The translations under genes were made by a program, and so were the position numbers. The notes beneath the pieces are model-generated. The model had not been told where the DNA came from and searched no databases. It worked only from the letters and a program-made list of their open reading frames with translations. A stretch of 64,000 bases of DNA, from NCBI RefSeq assembly GCF_036669915.1, contig NC_089316.1:19272976-19336975 (forward strand), in the 5' to 3' direction. Numbering within the stretch: the stretch's first letter is position 1; every line of letters starts with the position of its first letter. Shown one piece after another: positions 23,621 through 35,421 of this stretch. This stretch comes from Pocillopora verrucosa (taxonomy: Eukaryota; Cnidaria; Anthozoa; Scleractinia; Pocilloporidae).

Positions 23621-25088
23621 ATGCCCTGTGTACGTTAATCGCCAAAGAATATCAAGGGTCAGATACTTAACGGCACTGATATAGTTTGTCGTAGAATGAA
23701 TATATTTTGTGTACCTTTGTCTTAGCACGTTACTTGGAAACCACAAACGCTTGTGTTCTTTTGTCCCTTCAGAGTTTTATAGTTAAAAAGGCGTGGAGTT
23801 CATTATCCTTTGGTAATTCGTGTCGTCAGTCGTGGGTCTCAAAGCCCTTTTCCATTCTCAAGTACCAAGGTTTTTTAAAAAGTTTACATTATGGAGATCA
23901 TCAATTTACGCACATGCATCCTCACCTTCCTTTGTTTATCCTGGCTTATCGCGTTCGCGTGAATGTATTTTCTTCAGTGTGTTCTCGCACCTTTACCTAT
24001 CGCTTAGGGCGGGGTACCTTTACGTGCCTACACTGTTGCGCGTTCGCATTCAGTGTTCAAACTAAAGTTAAGTATAGCTTCTGTTTTTAAAAAGACGGTA
24101 ATTTCATGTAAAGGGAAACTTTGTGCCAGTCGATCCGATTTGATAATTCTAATATTATGAGGTTTTTTTTTCAGTCTTTCCAATTTTTAACGTTTTGAAC
24201 ATTAAAGTTGGAAATAATTTGCAACAGTTGCTTTGCTGATGGCAATCTTATCCTTCACGGCATATCAATGTCTGGGAACTTCTTTTGTAAAATGATTCGA
24301 GCATTATTGTATTTTCTTTAGCTCAACTAATAGGTAATGCCATGTATTGTTAGGAATACTTCGATAAATTTGTTGTTGTTGTTATTGTAGTTGCATAAAA
24401 TTGCAATTTGGCCAACAGTCAGCCACTGGATTGTAATACATGTAACATTTAAAAACTGATAAAAAATGAGATGAAACACTGACAGCAATATTTTGGGTTT
24501 CACTTAAAGAACCGTAATAAAGGTTCAATATTTTATTGCGCAAAAATAAATAAATACAGCTATTTCATGAGAGGTCATGCTATAACTTCTTAAACACTAA
24601 CTGTTGTACAGGATCACACGATACATTTGGTACCTATTGCTATATAAAAGAACTAATTGTGCAAACCACTTTTGGCAATAGCATAATTAAATGAAATTAA
24701 TTGCAAATTGACTGAATTGTGACAGTACATAAAAATCTAAATACAACATTCTTATTAATCTAACATGTCATATTATGTGATCACTGATTTATTTCAGTCT
24801 CTAACCAAAATAATTGCTGTTGTCAACTAATTCAGCTTATCATGATCCAACTTAGGATGTTTCAGAATGTAAATATCTAGAAATGAAAATGTATCTTGAG
24901 ACTCAGTTTTGGATTCAATCATGTGCAGATGTTCAATGAGAAAGAACCGACACCAAATCCACTTTCTGCAATCTGTTTTCCTTTCCATAAATTAAAGCTC
25001 CATAATGCTAGACTCTAGCTGAGTTTGGTAATGGTAAATAATTTCATGAACTTTTTCTTGACGATGGCTCAGAAGTGGAACTTGATAT
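23621..25088. other. CACTA 3' non-coding region
   Basis: Between the left end and the transposase C-terminus no supported exon was found. The duplicate at 58495-60066 is collinear but has two extra segments (about 45 and 105 bp). Open frames here (for example 23707-24090) are not kept as frames in the duplicate. Confidence 0.45.
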
Positions 25089-28000
25089 TTAACAGACACA
25101 GCTAGACTGGAATCTTCCCACTGGCACATAAAAGGCATGTTCTGGAATAACTGACTCAAAATGATTCGCCCAAATCTCTACAGGTTTTAAACACCTGTTA
25201 CACTGAGGATGCCTAGCATACCATTCAACTAATGCTAGAAGGTGGGTGATCTTTTGAGATTTTCCATTCTCCATTTTGATGACCACATCATGTTGCAGAA
25301 AGTCCCTGATGATAGCAGGTCTACTAGAGTCATCAAACCACTGTGTGATAACTGTTGAAGGCTGTTGGTTACAAGCTGAGTCTGCTGCACAACGGTATCC
25401 TTTGTATAAAAGGTGCTTGAACTTATCACAGAAGCTGGAAACATGGATGATTCTACCACCAGCATACATGGTCTCGTAAGTCTTCTGTAGTCTTCTCACA
25501 TCATCACTTTCAATTGCATCCCCTTTTGATTGGTGGTAGTGGTACTTGAGTCTCAGTTTTACTAAGGTTAACATTAACTGGACTGCCAGTTTCAGATTCA
25601 ACCATGTTGCAGAACTGCTGGGCACGGACACTTGCTTCTAGTAAAGTTCCCTTTTGCTTGCCTTCACAATCCATAAGTTGCTGGAACTCTTCAATGCCTC
25701 CTGGAAATATAATTTGAAATCCTGAGGATAATAAAATGAAAACCAGTTAACATATGGTTCATAATGTATTCTAATACATCTAGGCATTATGCAAAGGCTT
25801 ACACAAAGCAACATGCCACACACAAGGTATCAGGCCTCTGGCAGGTGCAAGGTTAAAATTAAAGTCCAGCATAAAATTTTGATAATAATAAAAAATTATG
25901 TGATATTTTTGTGGGCTTATTATTATTTGATTTTAATTTGACAGTCAGTCATTCAGTTGGTCGGTCATTCAGGTCTGGTCAAAAGCTAATGAGTTTTGCT
26001 ACTACACTGTATAAGTGCTTTGTTGCCACAGACCTAATGGCCCGTCTGCTTTAAACTTTTATATTTATGTAACATGTATACATGTACATATATGTTTGAA
26101 AATGGAGGTTTGAGTGTTCACACAATTCTTTTTTTTATTTCAAAGAATATGGCATGATTGCATTCTATCAAAATGTCAAGAATTAGGGAACACCAGTTTG
26201 AAAGAATTAATTTTCATTTCTTAAAATTTATTAGAGAAGAGTTTAATACCTACCAATATTAACATTGTTTGTATGGTAATCTCCCATAATTCCATTGTAC
26301 CTCTCAAATGAGAAGCACCAAAAAGAGAAAACAGGTCCATAAACAAGTATGCAATCCTTAAAATGGCCATGAAGATGCATGTTTGGTGCACACTTCTCCT
26401 TCCCGCAGAGGGCTTCTAAACATTACACAAAATCGCATCAGCTTGTGGTCAGCTTCCATACACTCCTCCTTGGTGATACCGTTTCTGCAAAGCAGTTGAC
26501 AGGCATGTACAAATGCTGTCCACATTCCATGATGTCCACTGGGTATTACTCCCTTTAAAGCAAAAAAGGAGTAAATACATACCCAGTTCTTTCACTGGTC
26601 ACCAGTGAATCCCTTAAATCCTTCAGAAATTTTGCTTTGGATGCACCCAATTTCAGATGGTGGCTTAACAAGACTGACACATTTCTGTACTCTCTCCAAG
26701 TCAGATTCACTCAGAATTCCCATTTCAGTCCAAGTCTTAAGAACATGTTTTGCACTCCCAAGAGGCAAGTTATGCATGGGATCAATCAGTGCCAATCTTA
26801 TAGCATCATAGTATGGAAGCTGGAACAGGACAGAGTAATGTGCTCCACTTGAAGAGGCAAATTTCTGGGCATCACTTGGTGTTTTAGCTTGGCAAACTTT
26901 CTCTGCAGATGCTCAATGGTCTTCATTAGATTGCTGTTCCCAGATTTCTCTATCAAATCCTGAGAAATCAGGTTTATCACCAAATGATGCTGTTGGAAAT
27001 TTTTTCAAGCATTTGCTGCATCCTGAAAATATAGTAAAACACCATATAAACAATGATGCCAGTGCAACAAGCATGTATTTACACACAGAACAAACATATA
27101 CCTGCCAACCTTTTTTTGAGCCAAGGGTGCGAGATTTTTATCCTACAAGTGCCAGGGTTTTTGATAGAGAACCTGATCATATCTGGAGATAATACAAAGA
27201 CTTCGAATGCACACCCAAACAATTCCAAACTTCCTAACACATGAAAACACAACCTTGTCTCTAGCAATTCCCTTCTAAAAGTCAGAGGATGTATTAGCTC
27301 AAACTTTTCTGCTAGGTGTGAGGATTTGCTCAGCTGGTGAGGGCTGACTTGAGATCGAAGTTTTTTGATTCCCAAGACATGTGAGTTGGTAGGTATACAT
27401 ACACAAATACAAAAAAAAAAACCCAAGGAGTTATTATTAAAATTGTATAAAACACTCTAGTTATAGTGCATCTTTGAGCACTCACCTTTCTTTGCAGTAT
27501 GGCCAATAAAACCTCCACTTTTCGAAGTTGCTGGTATATCACTTGACAAAGCTAAGATAGCAGCTCAGAACATCTCCCCAGTTCCAGAAATGTTTGTGTC
27601 TAAGATAACTCCATCCCACAAGTCAATAAGGTCATCTACTAATGGCTGCAGGAAGGACTTGATATAAGGCTTAGGATCCTTTGGCCTAGGAATTATTCCA
27701 ACAACAATAAGATTTTCAGGTTTGAAGCATTCCTTTTTTGGAGGGTTCATTACAACCATGTAAATGACACATATGGATTTTGAACCATGAAGAGTGGGCT
27801 GAAGCCAGTCAATGTTCAACACGAGAGCAAAGTTATTTGGTATGGCAAGAAAGGGCTCTCCATCCACATACTGAAACTCTTTCCAAACTCTTCCTTCAAA
27901 ACAGTCTCCAAGAACATTGTCTGACAGCTGAGTGGAACAATTTATCCACTTTTCACAGTTTTCCATGAAGTTTGGCTTGTTAATAAGGTCTTGTAATGAA

Positions 28001-29363
28001 TCAGTAACCTGTTTATAGCAGTAAACCTGCCTAGAGTACAAGAATGTCTTTCCTGGTCTTGACCTCATAACTTTCATCAGAACTGAATCACATGGCCTCC
28101 TTCAGGCTTGGTGTGGGTGGTGTGGATAACTCACATGCTGATACAACCTCACCATTTGGCCTTTGGCAAACACATTCATCAAAATTATAGAGAGTTTTAC
28201 ACTTAAGGCAAACTGCATTTTTAATAAAACTGTCCTTCTGAAGGCCAAGATTTTTTCGAATCATGTACAATGTTTCTGGGATGATCTTGGCAAAGTTAAT
28301 AAGAATTTCTGCTTGCATCATCTTACCAATACCAGATAAGAACAGCTTGAAAAACTTTAAGAGTAGAACAATAGCTCTGTCTGCAACTTTGAACATTGCC
28401 TGCCACAGAAGTAAGAATAAAAGCAAAGCCCTCAGTTCTGTGCAATCACTTCCTGGTTCCTTCTGTTTACCACATTTTTTTTGCACTGTTTTCCATTTCA
28501 TGAGAATACTCAAAGCTCTGCGTATTGTTCTCTACATCATCCTCCTGAAATGAAATAACAGTACATCAGAAAAAATAGCAATAAATAGTACTAAAAGTTC
28601 AGTATACATGTATACCATTCTGCATGTATTTACATCACTTGTGAATAAAATGAATATCAAAATATTTAACTAAAAGAAATTTTACACATTAAAGCAGGGC
28701 AGTAGCCACACTGTAGCCTGAGGCAAGACGAGGCACTTGCCTCATCTAAATATTTACCTAAGATAAAACAGTAAAACCTAGCTTAAGTTGGAAAAGTAAT
28801 CCCCAGAAAACAATTTTCAATTGGTTTATGAGAGATTAAGCTACCTAAGAAGAGTGATTTAAGAGCAAAAGCCATTTTATGAGGGTCATTAAGAGAGATG
28901 GCAATGTTATGATCTGCTCTTTTTGTATTAGTTTGCTGTATGAACCAATAATATTCTATAAACTAACCAAGAGTTGCTGTTCTGATTGCATGGAGCTTTC
29001 ATGTTTTTCCACTGAGGACTCCTCTGGTAATATTTCATCATCTACATCATTTTCACCACCACTAGAATCTCCTTCTGAAAAGAACTGCCTGTCTTCATCA
29101 TCCCAACAAGGAAGAGCACCTTCATTTTCTGAATCAGAGTCCATGTCTAACTCAAGCTCCACATTTTGACTAGAAAATCCACATGCAATATCACCATATA
29201 GTGTCTGATTCTCGTAGAAGGTACTTTAGCTCACTGTTTTCTTGCAGTGGTTACAGTAGAACTTGTCACCAATTCTAGGAGTGACTAACAGCACAAGATG
29301 AATGTCAGATTGATCAGCATCAATGAGCTGATATACAGTGAGGCTCCTTTTACAGAGCAACAT
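25089..29363 (-). pseudogene. Tnp2-type CACTA transposase, decayed, four exons
   Basis: Reading right to left, exons are about 29363-28968, 28544-27486, 27022-26264 and 25721-25089, with GT/AG borders. Exon 1 starts at an ATG, has a CNHC zinc-binding-like motif and an acidic Ser/Asp/Glu tract. Exon 2 carries a cysteine cluster (CLKCKTLYNFDECVC) and the FKPENLIVVGIIP and FLQPLVDDLIDLWDGV blocks of Tnp2. Exon 3 opens with GCSKC and includes the DPMHNLPLGSAKH motif with its expected catalytic aspartate, then FWCFSFERYNGIMGDYHTNN. Exon 4 ends in the family's RHP...FYVPVGRF tail. Damage: in-frame TAA in exon 1, an 11-bp deletion near 28137, TGA at 27565, further stops in exon 3 and frameshifts, so no active transposase can be made. 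Confidence 0.75.
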
Positions 29364-30659
29364 GCAACAGCATTGCTACAGGTGTATTTCCTGGGGTATA
29401 AAATAACAACCTTTACACACAAACGGATGTGTGTACCCAAGAGTCAAAAGTAAAACAAAAGCAAATAAAGAAAAATTATTATTATTAAAAAGGTCAATTT
29501 GCATCAAGCTGTTTACATATGACACTGTAAAGCAACAGACTGTGTTTTTCCACATCTGAATGTCATTTTCAGCAGAGAACTGAAGTACTGTACATTTAAT
29601 TGATTGGTGGACCTTATGTTGATACATAGGAAAAAGTCAGAAAAATCCTGGCCCTGCCCCAACAAAGTTTTGAATGTAATTACATAAACACAGCCCATAA
29701 CAGACAGCCTGGACAGAGCTGTAATAGTACTGTGCATGTGGCATTGTCATTAGGGGCTGTAACCCGTAACCAGTAATACCTGTTACAGCCGAGCTTAATT
29801 GATATTACAGGTGATAGTTACTATTTAAAAAACTGTTGGTAATGCTTTCAGATGTTCCAGCAGAGATCTTTGACTCTTGTCTTTGCTGTAAAATTTTGGT
29901 TTGTGTTTAGGAGATATGTCTTAGCACTCTTACCAGTCAGTCTTTGGCGAAGGTTTAAAGCGCGCACGTTCTACCTAAGTCTTAACTGGAGTAAAAAAAT
30001 GGCGCTGTTCATTTTTTTTTTCCGAAAATTCTGCCATTTCACGTACGTGTTGCTATGGTTTAACGTTGTCGTCCCCAGTTTCCCCCACGCGCGAGTCTCT
30101 ACCATGCGCAGGGGTTTTTCAGTTCTGTCCAGCCCGCGCAGAACAAGATTCTTCCTTCTCTCAAAACGGCTTAACTTTGAACCATCGCAATTAATCAAGA
30201 GTATTATATCTTGTGCGACCCGGGCTTAAAACACTATGAGGACTGAAGAAAACTTTTCAGGAATTTCAACTATCGTCGACCTATGTTCAGAAAGATCAAC
30301 CTCATTATTAACTCAACTCACCTTTCACGTTTAATCTCTGCAAACTGGACTTTTCACATATGTGATCATAATAGAAGCTTTCCCCAAACCAAGAAGCGCA
30401 GTTTTCACAAAATTTCCTTCTCAATTGATCCGTATTTTCACCTATTATGCTGCCTTGGTGAAGAACCCTGAGCGATCGATTAATATGCTGCCGAGTTAAG
30501 TGCCGACAAAATGCGTGACATCCAATGAGACTACGCTTATTGGTTAGTCTTACTCACGTGGTTGCTCTAGAAGCAGATTATTGGCTTACGGGTCGCTCAG
30601 ACGAAATAGAAGGGAAAGAGAAGCGTCGCTCGACCCCGCTCGACCCGTGGACGCGTCAC
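29364..30659. promoter_or_regulatory. Divergent intergenic region of the CACTA element
   Basis: About 1.3 kb lies between the transposase start on the minus strand and the plus-strand gene remnant. It is GC-richer toward the right and holds CCAAT-like words (for example CCAATGAG and ATTGGTTAG near 30520-30545). A shared or bidirectional promoter is plausible by position only; no clear TATA box was found. Confidence 0.3.
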
Positions 30660-31083
30660 ATAATCTTCGCTGGACGGTTTTGGTTTTGACATCGATGTGG
30701 CTGCAACTTTCTTCCGGAGTGGTAATACCAGTACCACTTTGAGTCGACGACCATTCGGCTCAAGCTCATCAACCGGCGCCCGATCAAGCGCAGTTCCATC
30801 CCATCCAGAGCCTTTACGAGACGATTCTATTAGAAATCGGGATAACCTGCTGGTCTCAAACTGAGAAATTCGATAGTTGTTCGACACAATCAAAGAACTG
30901 GGGGATATAGTAAAGCGGAAAAATGCCAAACTAGACAGTTTGAGCGTGGAACTGGAAAATGCTTGTAAAGAAGTGGCTGAGGTGAAGACCGAACTACAGA
31001 CTGTACGACACAAGCTCGATCGCCAACCTCAGTCGACCGAGAAGGAGAATATCCACCGTGGGCCTGTTCCAAAGCAACTAAAG
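30660..31083 (+). pseudogene. Coiled-coil gene remnant, 5' exon
   Basis: The last part reads as a heptad-rich helix with KELGDIVKRKNAKLDSLSVE and ELQTVRHKLD, then a polar tail ending in PKQLK at a good AAG/GTTTGT donor (31083). Upstream, another frame reads GFGFDIDVAATFF and then a Ser/Arg-rich segment ending in RDNLLVSN, separated from the coiled coil by two single-base disturbances near 30865-30880. At the place where an ATG is expected (about 30659) the sequence is ATAA. The piece is therefore a degraded first exon. The gene lies divergently from the transposase, the position of an accessory gene in two-gene CACTA elements, but no family was recognised. Introns, not retroposition, are implied by the donor. 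Confidence 0.45.
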
Positions 31084-31469
31084 GTTTGTGCAAATTTTTG
31101 TTCCAGCACTGTAGCAATGGGCGTTTCCTTTTAAGCTTCGATTCTGGTATGGGAAGTATTTTAAGCTTGTAGGACAGTATTCCCTTCTTTGTGATGTTAA
31201 TACCGCATGTCATATGGCTTGTTTGAAACTAAGCCGAGAATAATAAATACTCGGGGGGCGGCCTCAAAGATTGCTCCAGGGTATGAAGTTTTGAGAATGT
31301 CAGACATCATTTGCCAATAGTGCCTGAAAATCAACTTCTGCAATTTAGTTTTAAAGCTACTGAAAAAGGTTACTCCACATAGTTCAGTATAGATTGTTTT
31401 TTTTCTGTAATAATTTACAAAAATGTCCTTAATTTAAAAAAGATGTTATTGTTCATTGAGGTTAAATAG

Positions 31470-32143
31470 ATAAATGAGCATTTAATCATTTTTCTCATGA
31501 TTTAGAGTCAGGCTATCAAAAGTTTGATTGGGTGTTTCAACAGCTACACTGCTAGTCTTCTTCATCAGGTGATGAAGTCAAATGTTTATGTGTTGCTATA
31601 TGTAGCACCTTGGTGTTTTGTCATTGGTACATTTTGGCCCTCTGTCATTGGGATATTTTGATCCTCATTATTATTTCAACCAGCAGATGTTGTTCTCCCG
31701 TAGGTCAGCTTTTTTACTGACTAGCTGTTATGCTTTTTGATTGTGGGCATCCATGCTTAAGGAATTTAAATTCTGCTGTCATTATTGATGAAGAAGCCAT
31801 CCACATAAAACTTTACCCTAATAACATCAATAGAGAGAGTGGGATCAAAATTTCTGAAGTGTGGATGGCTACAGTTAAAAAGCATCACAGTCGGTCAGTA
31901 ACAAAGCGGACCTATGAGGGAATAACATCTGCTAGTCGGAATAATAACCAGGATTGAAATGCACCAAGGACAGAGTACTACAACGTACCAATGACTAAAC
32001 ACCAAAGTACTACATATAGCAACATGTAAACATTCAAACTTGCTGCCTGACAAAGACTAGCAGTGTAGCAGTAGGAAACATTGCTGTCAAACTTTTGATA
32101 GCCTGACTCTATGTCATGAGACAAATGATTAAACATTTATTTC
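31470..32143 (+). mobile_element. Penelope-like element remnant with inverted flanks
   Basis: The open stretch at 31730-31957 matches the C-terminal end of cnidarian Penelope-like elements: EEAIHIKLYPNNINRESG followed by ISEVWMATVKKH. It is enclosed by inverted arms of about 150 bp sharing the GAGTCAGGCTATCAAAAG block at 31505 and its complement ending at 32109. Penelope-like elements can carry terminal repeats in inverted arrangement, so this may be the last part of one copy with its repeats. Reverse transcriptase and GIY-YIG core are absent. It lies in the presumed intron of the coiled-coil gene. Confidence 0.55.
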
Positions 32144-32909
32144 TTTATTTGTCCCTAAGTTGTTTGTTTTTGTAAACAAAACATCCTGTATGCTGGCTAG
32201 AAATTTTAGAAAACCACACAATTGTAAGCTTAATTTGTTACCCATGATATTATTAGAATTGGGACTTAACTCTCTTATTTCACTTTTCACCTTTGATTCC
32301 ACATACACCGTTCTTATAAGAAACGTTAATGTTCTTATAATTAATTTTGTTTGAATTTAAGGGTGATGTGCACTTGTTGCACAACAAACAAGAAGTTGAA
32401 CTTTAGTTTTGTGGGAGTGAAGGGTGAGTAAAAGATATCTATTCAGGATATTAAGAGTTTGTCTGTGGAATGTTTTGGAAATGCACCTATCATCAAGCAA
32501 TTTACTTTAAATGTGGTCACCTTGTAAGAAATTTTTTAAACTTTTGTTTATTTCATCTGAAAGTTTGTTGTCTAGAGTACCCTAAAACATAGCTTTTCAA
32601 GGTGCATAACCCATCTTGTGCCTGCCTTTAGTAGAAGACTCCTATTGTTCCTGTTAAATGAAACTTAACTTCGAAGAGACACATTTGATGCATATCAAAC
32701 AATTTCATAGGTTGAATTTGAAAATAACCTAACCTGACTTTCTCATCGAATGTTGATGTAAGGTTGCCATTTACTTGAGAGAATGAATGGATAAGATTGA
32801 GAAAAGTAGCTTTCAATGTTAGGACAAGATTCCCATCAAAGACTTTTTCATGAATTTGGGTAATAAATAAATAATAAGCAATTTACCTTATACTATTTTT
32901 ATGTACCAG

Positions 32910-33311
32910 GTGCTGTGTCAAGATATTATGAAACGAAAAGACAACAATACCTCGACAATCTACCTGACAGAAGAAATAAAGCAGAGAAGACTGCTCTGCA
33001 ACAAATTGATGCAAATTTCATGAGTGGCAAGGAGAATGGTGAGGGCAGTCAAGAGGATGTGTGGGTTGTGAGGTCACTGCTGTAGCATAGTCCACAGCTA
33101 TCTCCTCTCTTAAAGAGACTTCAGGAGAAAATTGACAACCAGCCATCTGCCTCCTCAAGCTCACATCCACAAAATAAAAGAGTAGAAGGAGAGCCATCCA
33201 CACGCAGTCCACCAACTTCCTCACCTGCATTGGCACTCCTTCCTGGTGATAGACAGAGCCCTGAGAAGTCTCCTTATCAAAATTGGATTCCTCCCTCCCC
33301 ACAGTCCCCTT
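32910..33311 (+). pseudogene. Coiled-coil gene remnant, 3' exon with internal stop
   Basis: After an ATGTACCAG acceptor the frame reads SRYYETKRQQYLDNLPDRRN and continues lysine- and glutamine-rich to a TAG near 33083. The same frame then reopens immediately as a Ser/Pro-rich tail (LKRLQEKIDNQPSASSSS) and ends at TAA (33309-33311). Reopening in the same frame argues that the TAG is a recent nonsense change. The phase at the acceptor does not match the donor at 31083, so at least one exon between them is missing or unrecognised. The product is unknown. Confidence 0.4.
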
Positions 33312-34437
33312 AACTTTGCAGTGGTGATGAAAGCGATGGGGAACCCTTGCATATGTTGGACACCAGCCCTGTCACAATCTGAAGGAGGCCAAACAGACAG
33401 CTACAGTCACTGTGGGACTAAATTAATGCCTAAGTGTTCTTTATTTACATAACTTGTATGTTTTGCCTTCTGTTTTTAATTCAGTTCATTTGACAGAATG
33501 GCAAGGGAGTTTATGGGAATTAGGGTGAATGGTTCCTTTTTAACCCCAACTCACGAAATGTTTTTTTTTTGCATATTGCATTAGCTGGTTTCACAAACTG
33601 AAAAATTAACAAATGATGCCACTTTCTCACTCTCTCTTTCATCTTGATTGGAACATAATCTGCCAGCTATTGCAAACAGTTAAAAAATCTGTGGGAAGAA
33701 TCCTTAAATAACATAGAATTTTGTGGCGATCAACTCTATTTATTGTTGAAGTAGTATTAGATGTACTGAAGACCTTTGTAAAGAATACTACAGTTTTGGA
33801 TATGCCACAGTTAATTTGATTGGAATGATTTCAAACAAGCTTCTTGAATTATTGTGCTCTTCAAACAACTTTTATGTTAAAGAATTTGCTTTAAAAAGGC
33901 ACTATCCAGCTCAGTAAATAACCAGGGCCCACTAAGTTGTTCACATGGTACGACTTGCTTAGAATTTATTGTTGTTTTTGATAAAATTTTATTACTCTCT
34001 AATATTAGAGTATAGACATTTCTTATTGTTATTCTTGTCTTCATATCTGACTGATGAAAAATGTCTTTTTATCATACTAAAATTATTGTCGTGGTGTAAT
34101 GATTTATGTAAATATTGAAAATGTTCCTTTCATCCATGTCAAGCATTAAGCACTTTTAGCTTAGTATATTTAATTATTACACACAATCTAGATTTTTTCC
34201 CTTTTTGTGCATAAGGTTAGACTTAGTTGTTAGTCATCACATGATGAAATAGATTCTGTAAATTGGCCATTTTGAGTATTATTTATTAGATATTAAAATA
34301 ATTTATTGTTTTATAGAGTAAAGGTTCTGAGAAAAATACAATAGTAAGAGGGTGCAGAATTATCGGGAGAATTCGTTGCTTTTTCCAAGGACACCTGATA
34401 GTATGTAGTGTGGATCAAGAATGCCGAGTGAAATTTC
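33312..34437. other. CACTA right internal non-coding region
   Basis: AT-rich sequence without supported exons. It leads from the stop of the second gene to the 44-bp subterminal repeats. Confidence 0.4.
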
Positions 34438-34695
34438 TCGTAGCGTGGAATATCAAAATCTAGAATACGAATCTATTCTTCAAGTATCGAGAAATTTCGG
34501 GTTCTTGAATATCAAGCCATTCTCATAGTAACGTGGAAAACCGGCTTCTAGAATACAGACCGATTCGTCTAGTACCGTGGAATCTCGGGTTCTTGAATAC
34601 TACGCGATTCTCGTATTACCGTGGAAAATTGAGTTCTAGAATACAGATCGATTCGTCTGGTACCGTAGAATTTCGGGACAAGAATACTTAGTGAA
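34438..34695. repeat. 44-bp tandem repeats near CACTA right end
   Basis: About six units of exactly 44 bp start at 34438, 34482, 34526, 34570, 34614 and 34658. Each has a GTACCGTGGAA-like word near its start, a CTAGAATAC or CTTGAATAC word in the middle and CGATTCGTC or similar at its end. Odd and even units alternate in the middle word. The array lies about 310 bp inside the right end, where CACTA elements keep subterminal binding-site repeats. Confidence 0.75.
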
Positions 34696-35004
34696 ACTGT
34701 TCTCACGGTGGAAAAGACAATTTTTAGAAAGACACAATTTGACTGACCGCGCGCTCGTATACGGTACGCCATTATTTGCGGCAAATCTGAAACTATAAGG
34801 AAATTTCCAGGCCTCCACACGCCCCGTTTTAATGACGTATCCTGATTCCATGCGACGGGTTAAGTCCGAATTGGAACGAATAAAGTTCGGTGGACACATC
34901 GCATGTCTTGGAACACGGTACGTCCGGATATGTCCGTGTTCTCGAAGAATACGGGTCTGTATCGTGTGGTTTCAGCACCGCGATACGCCCTATCTCACAC
35001 AATG

Positions 35005-35376
35005 TTGGTATTAGCCATACCCAGCTACCGAAACGTACTCGTAGTATTTACGAAAAGCTAAACGTAACGATCGGTACTCCTGTCTAATTCCCTGCTTTTA
35101 GTTTATCTAATCGAATGTCCATCGCGAGGAATTATGATTTTCACAAGTCTCGTTATCATTGTGTTGATCGTTTTATAATGGTCGCAATAATGTATCACAT
35201 CACATCCGACAAACTCTGTAGCCTCATGCAATGCACGTATATGGCGACGAACGAAATTACGAATCTCGCCGCTACCGTCACACCGCCGATGAATTTTTGA
35301 ACCGTTTTTTTTTTACCCTTTACGGTGGCTAATTTACGTTTTCAACCCAGTTGTTAACACTAAATTACCTGCTATA

Positions 35377-35421
<45 letters not shown>

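Larger units (their letters stand above)
23467..35004 (-). mobile_element. CACTA/EnSpm-type transposon, about 11.5 kb
   Basis: The left end is CACTGCGCGAAATG, directly after the target copy TTG (23464-23466). The right end, read inward, is CATTGTGTGAGATA, followed by TTG (35005-35007). The two ends match at 9 of 14 positions and every difference is a transition. Related modules at about 2240, 14555 and 21330 have the flank continuous as CCTTGGTTTTAGC or close variants, giving the empty site. A 3-bp duplication, CACTG-like ends and a Tnp2-type transposase are hallmarks of the CACTA superfamily. The element contains a decayed transposase, a divergent second gene and subterminal repeats. Confidence 0.8.

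Noticed and set aside
23707..24090. Plus-strand 127-codon frame in the CACTA left region
   Set aside because: The duplicate at 58590-58990 has insertions and frame changes that destroy it.
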